Source: Acanthaster planci (Eukaryota; Echinodermata; Asteroidea; Valvatida; Acanthasteridae). From it: a DNA stretch of 64,000 nt. The notes under the pieces were generated by a model. It had not been told where the DNA came from. It was given only the letters and a program-made list of their open reading frames with translations, and searched no databases. This document shows, piece by piece, positions 24,501 to 49,100 of this stretch. The stretch is taken from contig NW_019091362.1 in the NCBI RefSeq assembly GCF_001949145.1, forward strand, positions 7,393,987 to 7,457,986. Direction: 5' to 3'. Position 1 is the first letter of the stretch. Each line of letters begins with the position of its first letter. The translations under genes were made by a program, and so were the position numbers.

Positions 24501-24919
24501 TTATGCACATAACCACGGGCCTTTGCAATTTTATTAGACCTAATTATATAACTTCCATTACACAAAAATGTCTTTGTTAAAGTAGCCTCATTTTGCAATC
24601 TTCGAGGAAAAAATCTTAGGTATTTTGACATTACTGCTTACATGGAAATGACGAAAACATGGCATCCCTTTTTGATAATTTACTGCATATCATTTTGCGC
24701 ACATGATAATTACATACTCTTCAATTCAATTTTGGAGTATTTCAATAGCGTATTCCTCTCACAAACATTGCGTTCAGACATAATTTTTGCTGGAGCGTAT
24801 ATCTGCAAATTTCTTCCAACCAAATTTAATTGCTCGATCTGAGATCGAGGCATTCAATGCAACCCAACCTCCCCCTGTTGATGAATGGAACAGGCTAATA
24901 AAATTAATATCTTTTTTGA
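18584..24919. other. AT-rich stretch without a recognised gene
   Basis: More than 6 kb in which open frames are short (mostly under 110 codons) and carry no known domain. A cluster of GATATC-centred palindromes lies at 19635-19710, including a 14-bp perfect palindrome at 19674-19687. A perfect palindrome GGGCGCGCCC lies at about 21229-21238. No transposon with confident ends was found. Confidence 0.5.
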
Positions 24920-25330
24920 GCGCGCGAGATGAGATGAGATGAGATGACGCCGGAGTATGCAAAATGCTACCAAACCAATGAACAGCGGGAGCTCGGGGCA
25001 CGCGGACCTAATCAGTTCTCTCCCAGTCTGGGCGCAGTGTGGAGGGTTATTATGCTCGAGCCTGGACATGTCAAGCCAGTGTTCGCATCTCGCGTTCGTC
25101 TGCAGTGACGGTGTCTTGTCATCATCAATCCTGGGCAGCCTACAGTGTCGTCGCGACGCACTATGGGAAATCCGTCGTTGCTCACCTGCGCGTTCTAGCA
25201 GCTTTCGTTGTTGCAGCCGTACGAGAGATGAACCCAGCATATTGGCGCGGAAAATGATCCGGCTGTAGAAAATAAGCTGGCAGATGGTTGCTGCCGGCTC
25301 GTCCTGAGCGGCAACAAAGTGAAATACAAA
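24920..25330. promoter_or_regulatory. CpG-dense block with an E2F-type site
   Basis: About 400 bp stand out from the AT-rich surroundings by many CpG dinucleotides, especially 25080-25260. The block holds a short (GAGAT)n tandem at about 24927-24948 and TTGGCGCGGAAAA at 25242-25254, close to the E2F consensus. Open frames cross it on both strands (minus 24854-25381, 175 codons; plus 24957-25268, 103 codons), partly because GC-rich DNA has few stops. None has a recognised domain. It could be a promoter, an enhancer or an untranslated first exon. Confidence 0.3.
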
Positions 25331-36157
<10,827 letters not shown>

Positions 36158-36722
36158 GGTTTTCTCGGTTAAGTTAGCACTTCTTTCATTAAAAACTGCT
36201 TAAGCAAAAGTTTAATGTCGTCACTTTCAGAGCATTGTAAATCACAAACAAATTCAATTTCGACATATAAAGTGTCTATAAGATAATTTGAATAAGCGGC
36301 TATTTGTACGTCATTTTTGTTGTGATTCAAAATTGACTAAGAAAAAATGGGCTGAAGAAATCAGGCATTATAATTACATAACTCACTGTTATTTGTTAAT
36401 TGTTAATTCGATTAAGGGCCAACGCTTTGAATACAAATTTATATCAACGGCGGAACTATTAAATCGGTAAAATGAATGACACAAAAACCAATTTGTTTTT
36501 CCAATTCAACGCCATTCCCGGAGTGAGACGAAAATGGCGATAAATTGGACGAATAAGTGGTTTTTATCGTGAATTACAATGCTCCGAAACTGAAAGTGAA
36601 ATCTTGTGGTGTTATTTCGAAAATGGAATAAACTTTTAGGGCGAGTGACCCCTCTTTGACGAAATTAAACTTTTGTTTAAGTAATTTTCAATAAAAGAAG
36701 TGCTAACTTAACCGGGAAAACC
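36158..36722. mobile_element. TA-flanked DNA transposon derivative with long inverted repeats
   Basis: The 565 bp element is flanked by TA at 36156-36157 and 36723-36724. Its terminal inverted repeats are strong: from GGTTTTC[T/C]CGGTTAAG through GTTAGCACTTCTTT to CAAAAGTTTAAT and GTCGTCA/TCGTCA, about 70 bp with few mismatches. A further block, GGAGCATTGTAA[A/T]TCAC-like, is shared closer to the centre. The interior has no transposase; a 60-codon frame at 36288-36470 has no motif. A TA target fits Tc1/mariner but is weak evidence alone. Confidence 0.8.
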
Positions 36723-38800
36723 TAAATAAAGCATCAAGTGCAACTTTGAAAATGTCTTCATCCGTTCTATCAGGAGATAGAGCGTTTATTAGTATCGTCC
36801 GTCACCTTTTTTTGTTTGTTTGAAAAGGCCTAAACAATGCAGCCGCGCGCGCTGCAACGGACTATCAACCTGACTCATCCACTCATCAGTTGATAAAACG
36901 AATAATTTAATGACGCGTGATTGACAACCCATCAACCTGATGACGGGTTCTTATTTAAAAAGACTGTGCAAGGCTAGATACCGAAGCAGAGCAGAGGAGA
37001 AAGGGCATGTGGGCATTCATACCAACGCTGCTTTCGCAAATCAGGTCGTGCTGGATGGAACAGGGACTGAACATGTGAGATGCGCGTTATCTGCCAGTGA
37101 AGCCACATCACTTTTCTAAAAAAGTAGTCAACAAACGCTTCCTACACACTGCTAGCTGCTAATGTGTACTTTGAAAACTGAAATATTATCAGCTCAGTTA
37201 AAAACCCACAGAAATTGTGTTCCTCTGTTTGCTGGACTGCAGTAATTTTTCAATGTTATTATTACATTGCGTTTTTAAAAAGTTTTTTTTTTGGCAAAAC
37301 GGATTACTGAAAATCGATTAATAACAATAATACAATGATCATGCTACTTGGACTTGCATCAAAGAAATCGAAATAATTAGGCAGTACATGTTTGTCGCAA
37401 AAAAGGAGAGTTGAAGTACGCATGAAAAATGAAGACTATGATCGGGATTTTGGAAGTACTGTGCAAGGAATGCAGAAATGAGTATATGTGGGTCTTAATT
37501 AATTGTTTCCTTCCTTTGGTTAATAAAATAATTCCAAAATTTCTACAAAATGATTAATTTTCTGAAATAAATTGAAATCTCACTGATCTCATTAATGTTA
37601 GGTCGCTTCGTGTACACAAACTGAACGTGTTGAAAAAGAAATCACCTAAAATGCATCAGGTTGTTGGACACCAATATCAGCGCGTGGGCTAGGTCAAAAC
37701 TTAATTGCTGTCCCGCTAAAGTGGCAAACGCATGACGTTCGGACTGACCTCGATTTCAAGTCAGCACCCGCATATTCATGCATAGTACATTTTAATCTTT
37801 GACGACCACAATGTCTCTTGGCTGAACAAAAACATGTTTGTTAAAAATGAGGGTAGTTTTGTACCGTTCATGACATCACTAGTGCTAACTAAACATCACA
37901 CAGTGATATTTCAAAACCAGAATGTGTTGTTTGCTTTTTCGTTTGGTTTGTTGAGGGAGCACCTACTTTGAATAACGGAAAGGAACTGCGCAAGCGACAT
38001 ACATAACGACAAATGGAATATATTGATATGTATAATAGGAATCTGGAGACTTTTTTTAGGGGAGCAAACATATCAAATTGCGATCCTCTAACAGAAACAG
38101 ATATTCACAAACGTGAATATTTACAGACAAATATACGCTTTGAGACAAATTAGGTTTAGACAATTGAGGTTACTACAAATAAATAGAAACACAGGTGTTT
38201 GCCTAAAGAATAAAAAGGCATGCTTGGGTAGCTTTACATAGGCATTGTATATTTATATTAATATCATATTATTGTATTATTTGTTTTATTTCGTCGATTA
38301 CAAGTATTGACACCTTGTGAATTTCCTTGCAGAATCTTCACCTATTTTTGTGAAAGAGATTCAGTATTCACTAAAAGAACCATGGACTCATGTATAACCG
38401 ATTCATAATTCACCAGTCTTGTGATCGATATAGAATATTGATATTTCGGTATTAATTCTTTATGTCGTTAATTCTTATCTGAGTCAACGTGCACTGAAAC
38501 ATTACATAGGACTTCTGTACACACATAATTTGTACATACACCTCGGCGAAACGTAAGACAAGATCAATATGGCATGCACGTGAGGACCCATCTTGAATGT
38601 TGGATAATATGAAAATGCGGTGAGGGAATAGATTCTCCTTGGTAATATTGGCGCTTGAGTTCAATTTATGCATAGTACGCATTCAAGCATGAGGTTTTTT
38701 TTTATCACATCTGTTCTGTTTCACATTGAATTACATACCATGACAGGAAAAATACTTTTTCGATAAAGGAAATGCTTAGTTCTGGAAACTCAACACCTTC
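36723..38800. other. Stretch without a recognised gene
   Basis: AT-rich, with only short chance-like open frames. CpG words and a TGATTGACAA homeodomain-cofactor-like word occur near 36840-36930. No other structure found. Confidence 0.45.
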
Positions 38801-38987
38801 CAGTGGAATATTCGTGGTTTTGAATATTGGGGGCAAAAGGGAATTTTTCTCCTGAAGTGACCCGGACGAATTTTGTTCTTAGAAACTTTTTTTTTTAAGT
38901 GGAAGGGTGGTGCTGGTACCAGTTATGAAATGCTGGGGCATCACCTCATCGCTGCCCCCATCCCTATACCCTCTGGGTACGCTACTG
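38801..38987 (-). mobile_element. Probable decayed hAT-type MITE
   Basis: Read on the minus strand, the right end begins CAGTAGCGTACCCAGAGGG, followed by G-rich sequence, a CCACTT word and an A-run. This is the layout of the CAGTGGCGTA-type MITE seen at 7721. The other end may be CAGTGG at 38801. Flanking 8-mers ACACCTTC and ACACTAAC agree at only five positions, so the duplication is decayed or the left border is wrong. Confidence 0.4.
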
Positions 38988-40083
38988 ACACTAACCCTTA
39001 AAAAAGCTCCTGCAAACTCATCAACCACTGACAGTAAAATATTCCGAATGCCAACACCTCAAAAGCCCAAAGGTCATACCTGTGTCGATTTGTCTTGAAT
39101 TAAAAGGGGACTCGACTGTCACGCGTGGTAGTATGTTTGCTGTATTCTTCAATTACTATTTTTAGGCGAAACCTCGACAAGCAAAACAGGAAAAGGGAGG
39201 AACACACCAAAAGAGCAGTCACTCCTTAACGGCATTTTACCTGCAAGGCGTTACGAGACACTTATAACTGCAAGAAAGACCAGCTTTTTTCCTCTTACGA
39301 GTCAACGCGAGAGAGAACAGCGTGTGCGTTGAGTGCAAGGCATCTCGGGTTGCTCTGGTAGAACGCTGTGTTTGTAGTGCGTGCCGCACGGCCAGGGCAC
39401 ACTGGAAAAACCTCGTGCTATCTATTGACTCAGCTTCTATGAAGGGGAGGTAAAGTCTCCTCCAGTATTCGTTCATTATCGCTTAAAAAAGGGGAAGAAT
39501 TTTGGTTGTTATGGATTGCGACCGTCGACTTCTAGTTAATATGATCATCTATCATCATCACTGTCATATCCAATAGCAACCTCAAAACTGTCAACTCTTT
39601 CATTGCCGAGACTGTAAGTGGTTGTCTGGTCTGCTTTGCAGTTTATCTGCTGACAGAATCTTGAAAATGCCATCTATTCTTTCGTAGTTAGGAGTTGTAT
39701 ATACTTTCGAAGTTACTCGCTCATGATATATGGAAACTGCCACATGAAACTTATCACAGTGCTGACTTTAGATCTGATACAGGTCGGCACAAGCCGGGCA
39801 GGTTTTCAATGGGCTCTAACTAGACTACGAAAGTCAAGACTGTAGGTAGACTCTTTAAAGATTGGGGAGGGAAGGATCAGAGAAGGCACTCTTTCGTACT
39901 TCCTGCACTAGATACCCCGCGGTTAACGCGATTGACCGTCTGCCTCGATTGCTGGTTGTTTCGGGCAATGCACTTTGTATAATATACGCGTTGTTGGAGT
40001 AGCTTCTAGGTGTTCAGGGTACATGTATTTGCCTAATGTCGAAGGACTGGGGTGGTGCAGAAAGAAGATGAGCGGGTGGCGAT

Positions 40084-40176
40084 ACAACTGCGAGGGGCAG
40101 TTGTCTTCGGGCGAGGTGCAGGTCTGATGAGTGGGCTAGTATGGGTATGATATGCCTGTTTTAGCCCGCTCATCAG
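40084..40176. repeat. Two adjacent hairpins
   Basis: ACAACTGC/GCAGTTGT forms a perfect 8-bp stem with a 5-base loop at 40084-40104. It is followed by a 15-bp stem with one G-T wobble/mismatch, CTGATGAGTGGGCTA (40124-40138) against TAGCCCGCTCATCAG (40162-40176), with a 23-base loop. The second hairpin is near the lower size limit for a microRNA precursor, but the stem is short. Function unknown. Confidence 0.6.
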
Positions 40177-43100
40177 ATATATACCGATGACGTCACTTTG
40201 TGCATAAAAAGGTATGACGTTATCAGTGATGGGTACATTATGATCAGCTAACGGAGCAATCAAAGATTGTTGAATAACTATGATGCACCTTTTTGCAAAA
40301 TGACCTCAGTTTATAGTAATTCCTGTGGAAAAATCAAATTAAGACTGCGAGGTTTTCTGGATTAGAGACACTACCTGCACAAGTGGTCGTAACTAAGCTT
40401 GTTTACAATGTTTATAAATTTTAGTTTCTTTTTTAAGGATGACTAATGGAAAACGCTTACGTGATGCGTGACATCAGTTGCGTGTTTAGTTACAAATTAT
40501 TGGACTTTTTCCCCTCGGATCAATTACTTGGTAGTTGGGTCAGCTTACCGGGTTTACATAAGTAGTGGAGGCTAAAGTCAGCACAGACGCACGAACAGTC
40601 CTCCAGTTTAAGGGCACAATTAAATGCTTGCACGAATCGGCGAGCTTGCGTGCACGGCACGCACGGATTGCTGCATATCTTTCGACTGAATGTGCACAAG
40701 ACACTGCTCTCTCTAGTGTCCTTGTGCCACTCGGGCCAAAATAAAGTGTACAGAGTCATTAGGGCCTCTTGTTATAACCAAACCAACATTACCACAATCG
40801 AAACTTATTTTCAGCACACTCTACCCGCAGGTAAACTGACAGTTATCTTCTAGATTTTCCAGTAAGTAAATTTAAAGGGACACTGTATTTTGCCTCCCCC
40901 AACTATCAACAACCTGCATGTACAGGTATTAATATTCAATGGTACATAACAACATGCTAAAAAGTATTAAGAGTAACTGACAAAATAATAATTTAATCAA
41001 TTCCGGCTTCACACCAACTTTGCAGAACCAAATGAAATCAACTGATGAGTAAGAAAACCGAAAATATATAGCCAATACTGCCTTAGAGAAAATCCATCTA
41101 GAAGAGTAAATTTTTAATTTCACAATGCGTGAAAGGACGGGAAACTCAACCATGGGTTAAGGCTTGCACGAACGTAATGAAGTAATGAAGTTATTGATGA
41201 TTACTGATGATTATCCTAAAGATCGTGTTTCATTTGCACACGGTCAGATAAAGAACAAACCATTACGCAAAGGAAACTAAACACCGAATGTCTAGTCCCT
41301 TATTGGCTTTAGCTTTAGCTTCCAAAAAAGGGTCCATGCAGCTTGGATAAATGCTACTTACATCGCTTATTTTCAATGGCCTATTTCACCATGACCACTT
41401 TCCTGCATCTTTCGTTCAAATACAGACCGAATGATGGTATTGCAATAGACAACCTCCATTAAACTGTAAACGTTTCCAAATTCGCGTAGATTCCAATGGT
41501 TCCCGTTATTTTAGTTAAGGAAAAGAAAAGGTTAAGACCGGATAACAGCTAGCCAAGATTTACTGTTCAAATACAACATCTGGTAAAAATGGAGCTGCCG
41601 TTTCATGTCCATTTGAGCCGTAAGCCCTTGATCCTAGAAAATGAAGAAAACAAGGTTATTATGTCCACGAATGCCATCATGCATACACCCACCAGCAATG
41701 TCTGATCCAACCAATTAGATTAAGTGGTGAACCGTGGTCATAAAGTCCTTCCCTAACTCATCCAATTCCTTTCCGTTTGAAGCCTCCTTATCGGCAACCT
41801 TGGCCTCTTAAGCGGAGAACGCACACTTACGAGATTTCTTTGTGGGTTGCGCAAGGGGAAGACGAGAGACGAATCACGACAAATCCTGGATTCCCGTAGT
41901 TACTTGGTCTGTCCTCGCGTGTTCACTGGTCCGTCAACCCGGTAACGCCATAGTCTTCAACAATGCGTATTGGTAAACTATCTGACCACATTTAAAAATC
42001 AAACCTGTGCGAATTTCGGATCTAAGTATTTGCCAATCGTCCATCGTAGGTTGAACGATGTAGATGAATTCCGATATACATGTAACAGGGTTCCCTCAAG
42101 ATGCCAAAAATCGATCCGACTCAGAGAACTACGTTTCACTTGGTTTGCACTTCTTGTTTGAACATGGACGTCGACAGTGAGGGCTTGCGTTGACGAATTA
42201 GTAAATCATTCAAATCCAAGGAATTATTCAACTCGGCAGGAGACACTAAATTGATGTAACGGTCTCTTGATTGCGTTCAATCTTAAATAGGCTGCCTTGA
42301 CCGTGAATAAAATTCAATCTCGCATTTTAATTGGCCTGTTTCCAAATCGATTTTTCTTACATTCGATCTAAATTGGTATAAGGCGGACGTCAAAACAGTA
42401 AACTAAACTGTAATAAACTTCGTCGAGTATTCTGCTGAGGGGAAATAAAGGGCTTAATGATACAGTACTTTAAACCACCTCCTTCCTCAAAAGCCCCTAT
42501 TGAGCACCTTAATATCAGGGAGATGAGTCGCTGTAGCAAACTTCAATTTGGAGGATATAAAATTTTCTTTTCTTCAGAAAGTCAAACGCCAGCCAAAACG
42601 TCGCCCAATATTATTGTAACTACTAAGCTCCTTAGTTTTTTGTCTTTCTATTTCGTTTATAGCAATGCCGTGTAAGGCTTTGAAACTGATTCTGCGGATA
42701 TGATACCTAGACCTAAGTTACTTAGGGTTCGACTTCTGATATCAATTAGATTCCCCATTACACATAGAAACAGTGTCCTTCTAGCTCCTTTCCTGTCAAA
42801 CAGTGTAGAAGGCACAGATTATCCGAGAACTCACTTCAGTTATTTGCACTTCGTACATTATGTCCTCAGCCAAGCACTTCAATTCCCACAGCAAACACGG
42901 AGAACTCAGAAAATGGCGCCAAATTAAAACAGGCATTTCGGGCGGGACTTGTGTGAGTCACGAAGTGATGAATAGCGCTTATATCAGAGACTGTACATAG
43001 GGAATGTGATTAATTTCTTTTCAGTTAATTGAAATGTTCTCGAAATATACTCTGCTCTCCAGTTATGGACATAACAGTTATGCGATACACAGCTATGCCT

Positions 43101-46100
43101 TTTATGTCCATATTCCCATGTAATTCTTTGAGACCCCCAAAACATCAAAATTATCAAACTCTCAAAGGGTGTGCTACTGTTATTTTACCCAATGTTGATC
43201 AGACTAGACATTGTGGAAAAAAGGACATCAAAGCATCCTCTTAGGATCTGAGCGTGCCAAGAGCGACTTCCTAGCCCAACCGCCATATCAAAGAATTACT
43301 CGGGCCGTGTACAAAGGATAATCCGGACTCTACAGGAAGAAGCTATCTACAGGATCTCCACACGCACGCTTTAGCTGTCATGTATGCCCTTCAGACTTAA
43401 AGGGAAGAAACGAAATAAGTAGTGACTGTTTTATGTGCAAAACATGCACTGAAGAATTCAGTATCATTGCCACCCCATCCGACTACCCAGACTATTTATG
43501 AACGAGGCTTTTTGTCAAAATGCCAACATTTGGAACGTGGAAGTATATTGTGATCCAGGAGCCAATACGTGAGGCTTGAGTCGATGACGCGTTGAATAAG
43601 TGAGCGTTATTCCCTTGAAGACACCAAACTTCCAGGCTACAAATTTTGGCACTAAATTAAACAACCTTTCAAAACTGATTTTTTTTTCTAACAGGACAAA
43701 GATCACCCTCTTGAATTCGAACCATGAACGTCCTCAAAACTGTTCGTCAGTCTTTTCCCTTGCCCACTTAACCACGCAGGTCAACAGGACCGAATTTCCC
43801 TCTTTCATTCTTTTGTGCCAAACCCCCACATAATAATGCTGAACATATAACGTGATTCAGGTGCCTATAGTGTAATGTATCGCCGGCACACTTCGTAGTG
43901 TGGCATTTCGCTTTAATAGACACGTTAATTAATACGGTGAGTAGTCAGATCGGGGGTCATTGCCTAAAAAAAGAAAACCTGAGTGTTATTAATATTAGAG
44001 GAGAATAACATACATTCCACTCTTCGTTGAAGCAGCCTTTAAATGAATGCTAATTTCGATTGGAAAACACATAGGCTTAACGGCCTATGACTGAGAGCCA
44101 CAACCCTGTGTACCCTTTTGAGATGTGTCGCTACACAAAACAGATCCCTGTCATGAAAGACGCACATAATAAGGAGTTGACGAACTTCAAGCTCAATGGC
44201 ATGGAAAGCATAATGTTCATCGGTGTGCATACTGCGTATGCAAATTGTACGCGACCCGAGTGACAGAAAAGTGAGGCCGTTTATCCCAAACGACACCGAA
44301 GCTGTTGATTAGTATACAGCTGTCAGCTGATTTTATGTCACGACAGGTAGACGCCTGCTGTTTGCTCCCAATCTAGCGGTCAAGATGTAGACATCCTGAA
44401 TAACTAAGTGTTGAATAAGTAAATGAGATGCACTCAGTGTGTCAGGGGCAAAATAGATTAATAAAATGTGCCCTCTATGCTGCATAATGTACGTAAAAGA
44501 AGCTTTAAGTGGGAGCAAAGTGAAAATGCGTGACACTGTCATCAACCAGGGAGGATCCAATCAAACTACCGCATACCATCCTTCATTCCGACTTAGTGGT
44601 GTTAATTAAGATTACTGATTTAGTTTACTAATTCAATCTACGATGTGAACATTATGTGCATCCACGACGTGGCTTGCTAACCAAGGCAATGTGCCATGGT
44701 TTATAAGGTCCATGTATCGAAGTTTCCTTCAACCATCTTTAATTTTGATTCCTTGCAGTGCCCTATCTTGGAGCGCTCTATGGTCGGTGGTTTTGCGATT
44801 GCCTTGCATATTCATGACAAAAGAGCCATGTTGTCTTCGACGTCTCGCAGTTACAGCTGCACGGCACAAGAAGGTTCTATAGGAACGTCAGTTTTCGCTG
44901 TTTTTATATGTTTCTTTGTCACTGACCCACACGCCAATTACGGTAAATAAGAAAACTTTATGCACAAATTGATTAAAAGAAATACACTGTCAGTTATTAA
45001 ATGATACAAAAATGGGGCCTCAAATGATATCCTATCGACATCACCTCTCAGATACGAACACTGCATGCAGTTCAAAAAGATAACCAAGAATTGGTCTTTA
45101 GTGATTTTATTCGTATATACGTTCAGACACATTTTGCACGAAATATATACTTCAGTGTAAGATCCAGACCAACAAAATCTATAGTATAGCCTACTGGTAT
45201 TGACCGTTTTGAAGTTGGGGAATCAACGAGGGAATATTGATGAAAACACGCAGCCTTCTATCAGAACTTGTTTACGGATGAGTATGGATTTATTCCAAGG
45301 GACCATTAATTCATTTTGTTTGTGTGTGATTTCAATACGTTTGGCTTTCAAGGTGTACAGATAACAGAAAGCACAGATTTTCAGTTATTAATTTCTTTAA
45401 TTCCGCGCCAGACATTACAAAACATAAATAATTGCTACCACGTTAATAGTATATGCTTGTATTTAAAGAAATTCAAGTTCATGAAAAAGACTGCACTGGC
45501 TGTCACAATTTTCTTCACATGCTGATTCAAATAACTATTGTACTGTGCGCCACTACCATTGAACATTAAAATGAAAAGGCTGTATAAATGCACGCTCGGG
45601 AAGATACAGACAACCGTTCATAATGTCCGATTATGGAACAGCGTCATCAGATGATCAATTAAGCAAAGTACGGGAACAAAAGCACAACAGCGTTGCATTC
45701 GTTCTCTCCACTGCCCAGCTACATAGGCAAGTTCTTGACTCGCGTCCATATGAAGAACAATTATCGTTGCCGCAGTGTAGGTATTTTCCTCTTATTTTAA
45801 CACGAAACAGGTGGCCATGCATGCGCGACATATATTTAAATATTACTGCCGTAAAATTCATTCGTGTTGTTCATGCAGTCTTATACAGGAGTGCGGTGTT
45901 TAGTTTTTCCATATGCTTGCTATTCAGCTGTGACCGCCATTGCTGAATAACGTCATAGCTGAACTAATATGGAAGCCCGGTGATGACATGCACTTACCCG
46001 TATCGTGATGGAAATGGCGGCAAACATGACGCCTGTAATGCGACAAAGCAAAACCGATTTGACAGCTGTGGTGTCGATTCCAGAGGGATCAGGGTAATAA

Positions 46101-49100
46101 ATTCAAGACTATTTTTTTCTTTCCCAAGCTATGTGCTATTATAAGTAACATCTAAAGGATATAACTTATAAAATATCATTAGCAAACCGTCCCTGTCAAC
46201 AATATACATGGTTTAGGATTTCATATTTTTCCAGGTTTCGTATATATACAGACTAATGGTGTGTTTATGTCTTTCATATAATTCAGAATGTTTTATAATA
46301 AATGGTCTGCCATTACTATAGCAAGCTGTTGGCAAGAGCCTTAATAATAGAGATGGGATAATATGGGGGCAAATATTGAGATCAAACAGCGACATGAATG
46401 TTCCTATGGAGTGTTTCATCAATATTACACAGTCTCGTAAGCAAGGTAAAGTCATGTTGCCTCTATAGTGTGAGCTCCGAGCGGGACCAAGAAAGGACGC
46501 TGTTTTCCTGGCAACGGAGGCTCCTTTGGTAGTAACTGCGTATCGCTGGTTCACGAACGACTATGAAACGCAAGTCTTGCAGTCGCATCGCTTCCAACTA
46601 AATGAACACTCCCAACCAACATGCATGACTCTTTTCAGCTGGTGAGGGGGTGCTTCTGCTCAGGGCAGGTAATCCCTGCGTGTTACTACATGTTAAAAAG
46701 GAAACAACGCTTAGAGAACGAAAGCAGGAGGAGAGCCCTTTTCTGTGTATTTTTCATCTCGATCGTTTGTAAGTGGTTAACAATCAGCAGCAGCAGCAGG
46801 AAATTAAAGTGGCTCCATGTTGTGATGCTTCGTGATCACAGATAGATGCTTATTCCACGCAGAATTTTTTGTAATGGTAATTTTAAATGGCATTCGCACA
46901 TGCTCTATAAGGCCTTCAACACCCACGGTTTCTCCAAAAGCTCGGACGAATTCCCCATCGTACAACTGGGCCGACTCTCCCTGGGCCCACTTTTCCGGCA
47001 TTTCCGTCGCGCTCCAAGCCAAAATGAAGTGAATTTAAGGCCGAGGCTTCACAAGCTCCGTAACCACGTACACCTTGCTTGTCTCCTTAGCCCTTGCATC
47101 CGTCTGGACTGAACTCACCTGCAAGGAGGTTCGTGTCAGGGGCAGGTGAATCGCAACAAGAAAACAAGAATCTCTGTCTACGAGGCCGATGCGTCTGTTC
47201 GTTTGGCTGGATTTTTTTTTTAAATTAGTATCGTTGCGCGTATTTTTTGAACTTATATAACTTAGGCCTATATATACATTGACTTAGTAATTTCGAGTGT
47301 TACAGTGTTCAATATTTCACTTCCAATGCTGTTTATAGACATTTTGATATTTTTGTTTCCTAAATGCACTATCGTGTAAACATAAAATGCGAAGGGTGAG
47401 AAAAATCTTCACTATGGCGAATCAGAACGGTCTCTCAAACCTTCGATCTATGTACACTAATGAACAATAATGTGCACTAACGAGAAAGAGACGTATTTCT
47501 TTGGACCTCTTCTAAAAAGAAATGGAGAGTGAACACGAGACTGCTTGTCCTCAGCGGGGTATGACAGAGGACTATAATATTCAAATTACCAACATGGCTC
47601 AGCCGCCTTTTTTATCTGAAATGTGTCAGGCGTGCTTTCGCATTCAGATGAGTGTCTTGGTAGCCCTGCCTGCCCATTGTATGGTGTGTGCATGGAATGC
47701 CTACTTCTCCATTAAAGGATGGGTCTTGGCTATCTTGCCAACGTGGGGGCGAATCCTGGCTTCTCAGACTCGAGAGAGATAAAGTTCGTACAACGTGGAA
47801 CAAATTCCACACGTCATATGGTTAACAAGCTGCTTGGTTTTTATTACGGGCACTCCACGTGCATTATGCGTAGTAGGTTCGCGTTCACGTTTTTGAATAA
47901 CTTCAAATTATTTAAACTAAATATATTCATTCAGAAAGAGAATCGTTGATAAGCTAATGTTAAAATACTTGGAGTGACAACTAACTAACATTTCAGAAAG
48001 ATATCTTTTTACTAGCAAAGGGTCATCTGTGTTGGACTTAGTAATAAGGGTGTCTGAACAACGGATGAAGCCATCTTATACTTATCATGACATCCCACGG
48101 ATGATGTCGGTTCTCTGGTCGCCTCTGGTTTTCCAAACAAAGTCGGTATAAATTGTTATTGACGAGCCAGCGAGAGGCAGCACAATGCCCCAAGAGGACC
48201 AGGTGGTCGGAAAACCGTGGCTCTGTCAATTTGTTTGGGTTAGACGAGCACCGGTATTAACATTTTAGTTGTGAACTCTGAAATCAACGTACCGTTCAGC
48301 CACAACGGCAGAGCATACAGATGCCAACATTTGCATGTTGTATTTATAATCCCCTTCCTCATAATATCTACCATTCCCTGTCTAATTTGTAGTTTTAAAA
48401 ATCGCCCCAAAGGCTTTATTCACGTTGTCGGCCACCTTGAGTCAAAAGCAAGGCAATCCCTGCAATAAGTTTCTCAAAATTTAATTTGTGTTGGTATTTA
48501 TTTGATGAAATACAAACAACTTTTCTTCATTAGCAATCTTGTACTCCGATGGGTAGTTTCAAATTATGGATGAAAAGTCATGCTACCATTATTATTCAAA
48601 TTGAACTTATTTTCCAGAGTGGAGATATACCCGTAGTTATGGCCATGGGCCTCTAAATGCTATCTTTGGGAAAGTCAAAACTAATGATTGTGAACACATG
48701 GAAAGAAACCAAATAGACAAATAGACTGGTGTACAAAAACCCAGGTCCAATCTAGTTTCCTTAAGACTGAAGAATGAAGCCAAAAGCAACATTTGTATCT
48801 TAGTCTCCATCGCTAAATTAAACAAACTATCCACAGTTAGGCCACCAGACTTCTAAAATCGTATCACGATGTACATATCAGTCTTTTCCAAGAGCCAAAC
48901 ATTCATCACTTATCTCCATTCTCAGTTGCAACATGTAAAAGGCAACCCTCCTTTAAAATGGGAAAAGATACCTCAAATGTAACTGTTGAAATAAAAAGGG
49001 TCTTACAGGCTAAAAGAGGGAGTAAAGTTGGGTGATTTTGCCTTTCACGAACGAATTGGCACATTACATGTAGTACACGTGTCTGCATTTATACCTTATT

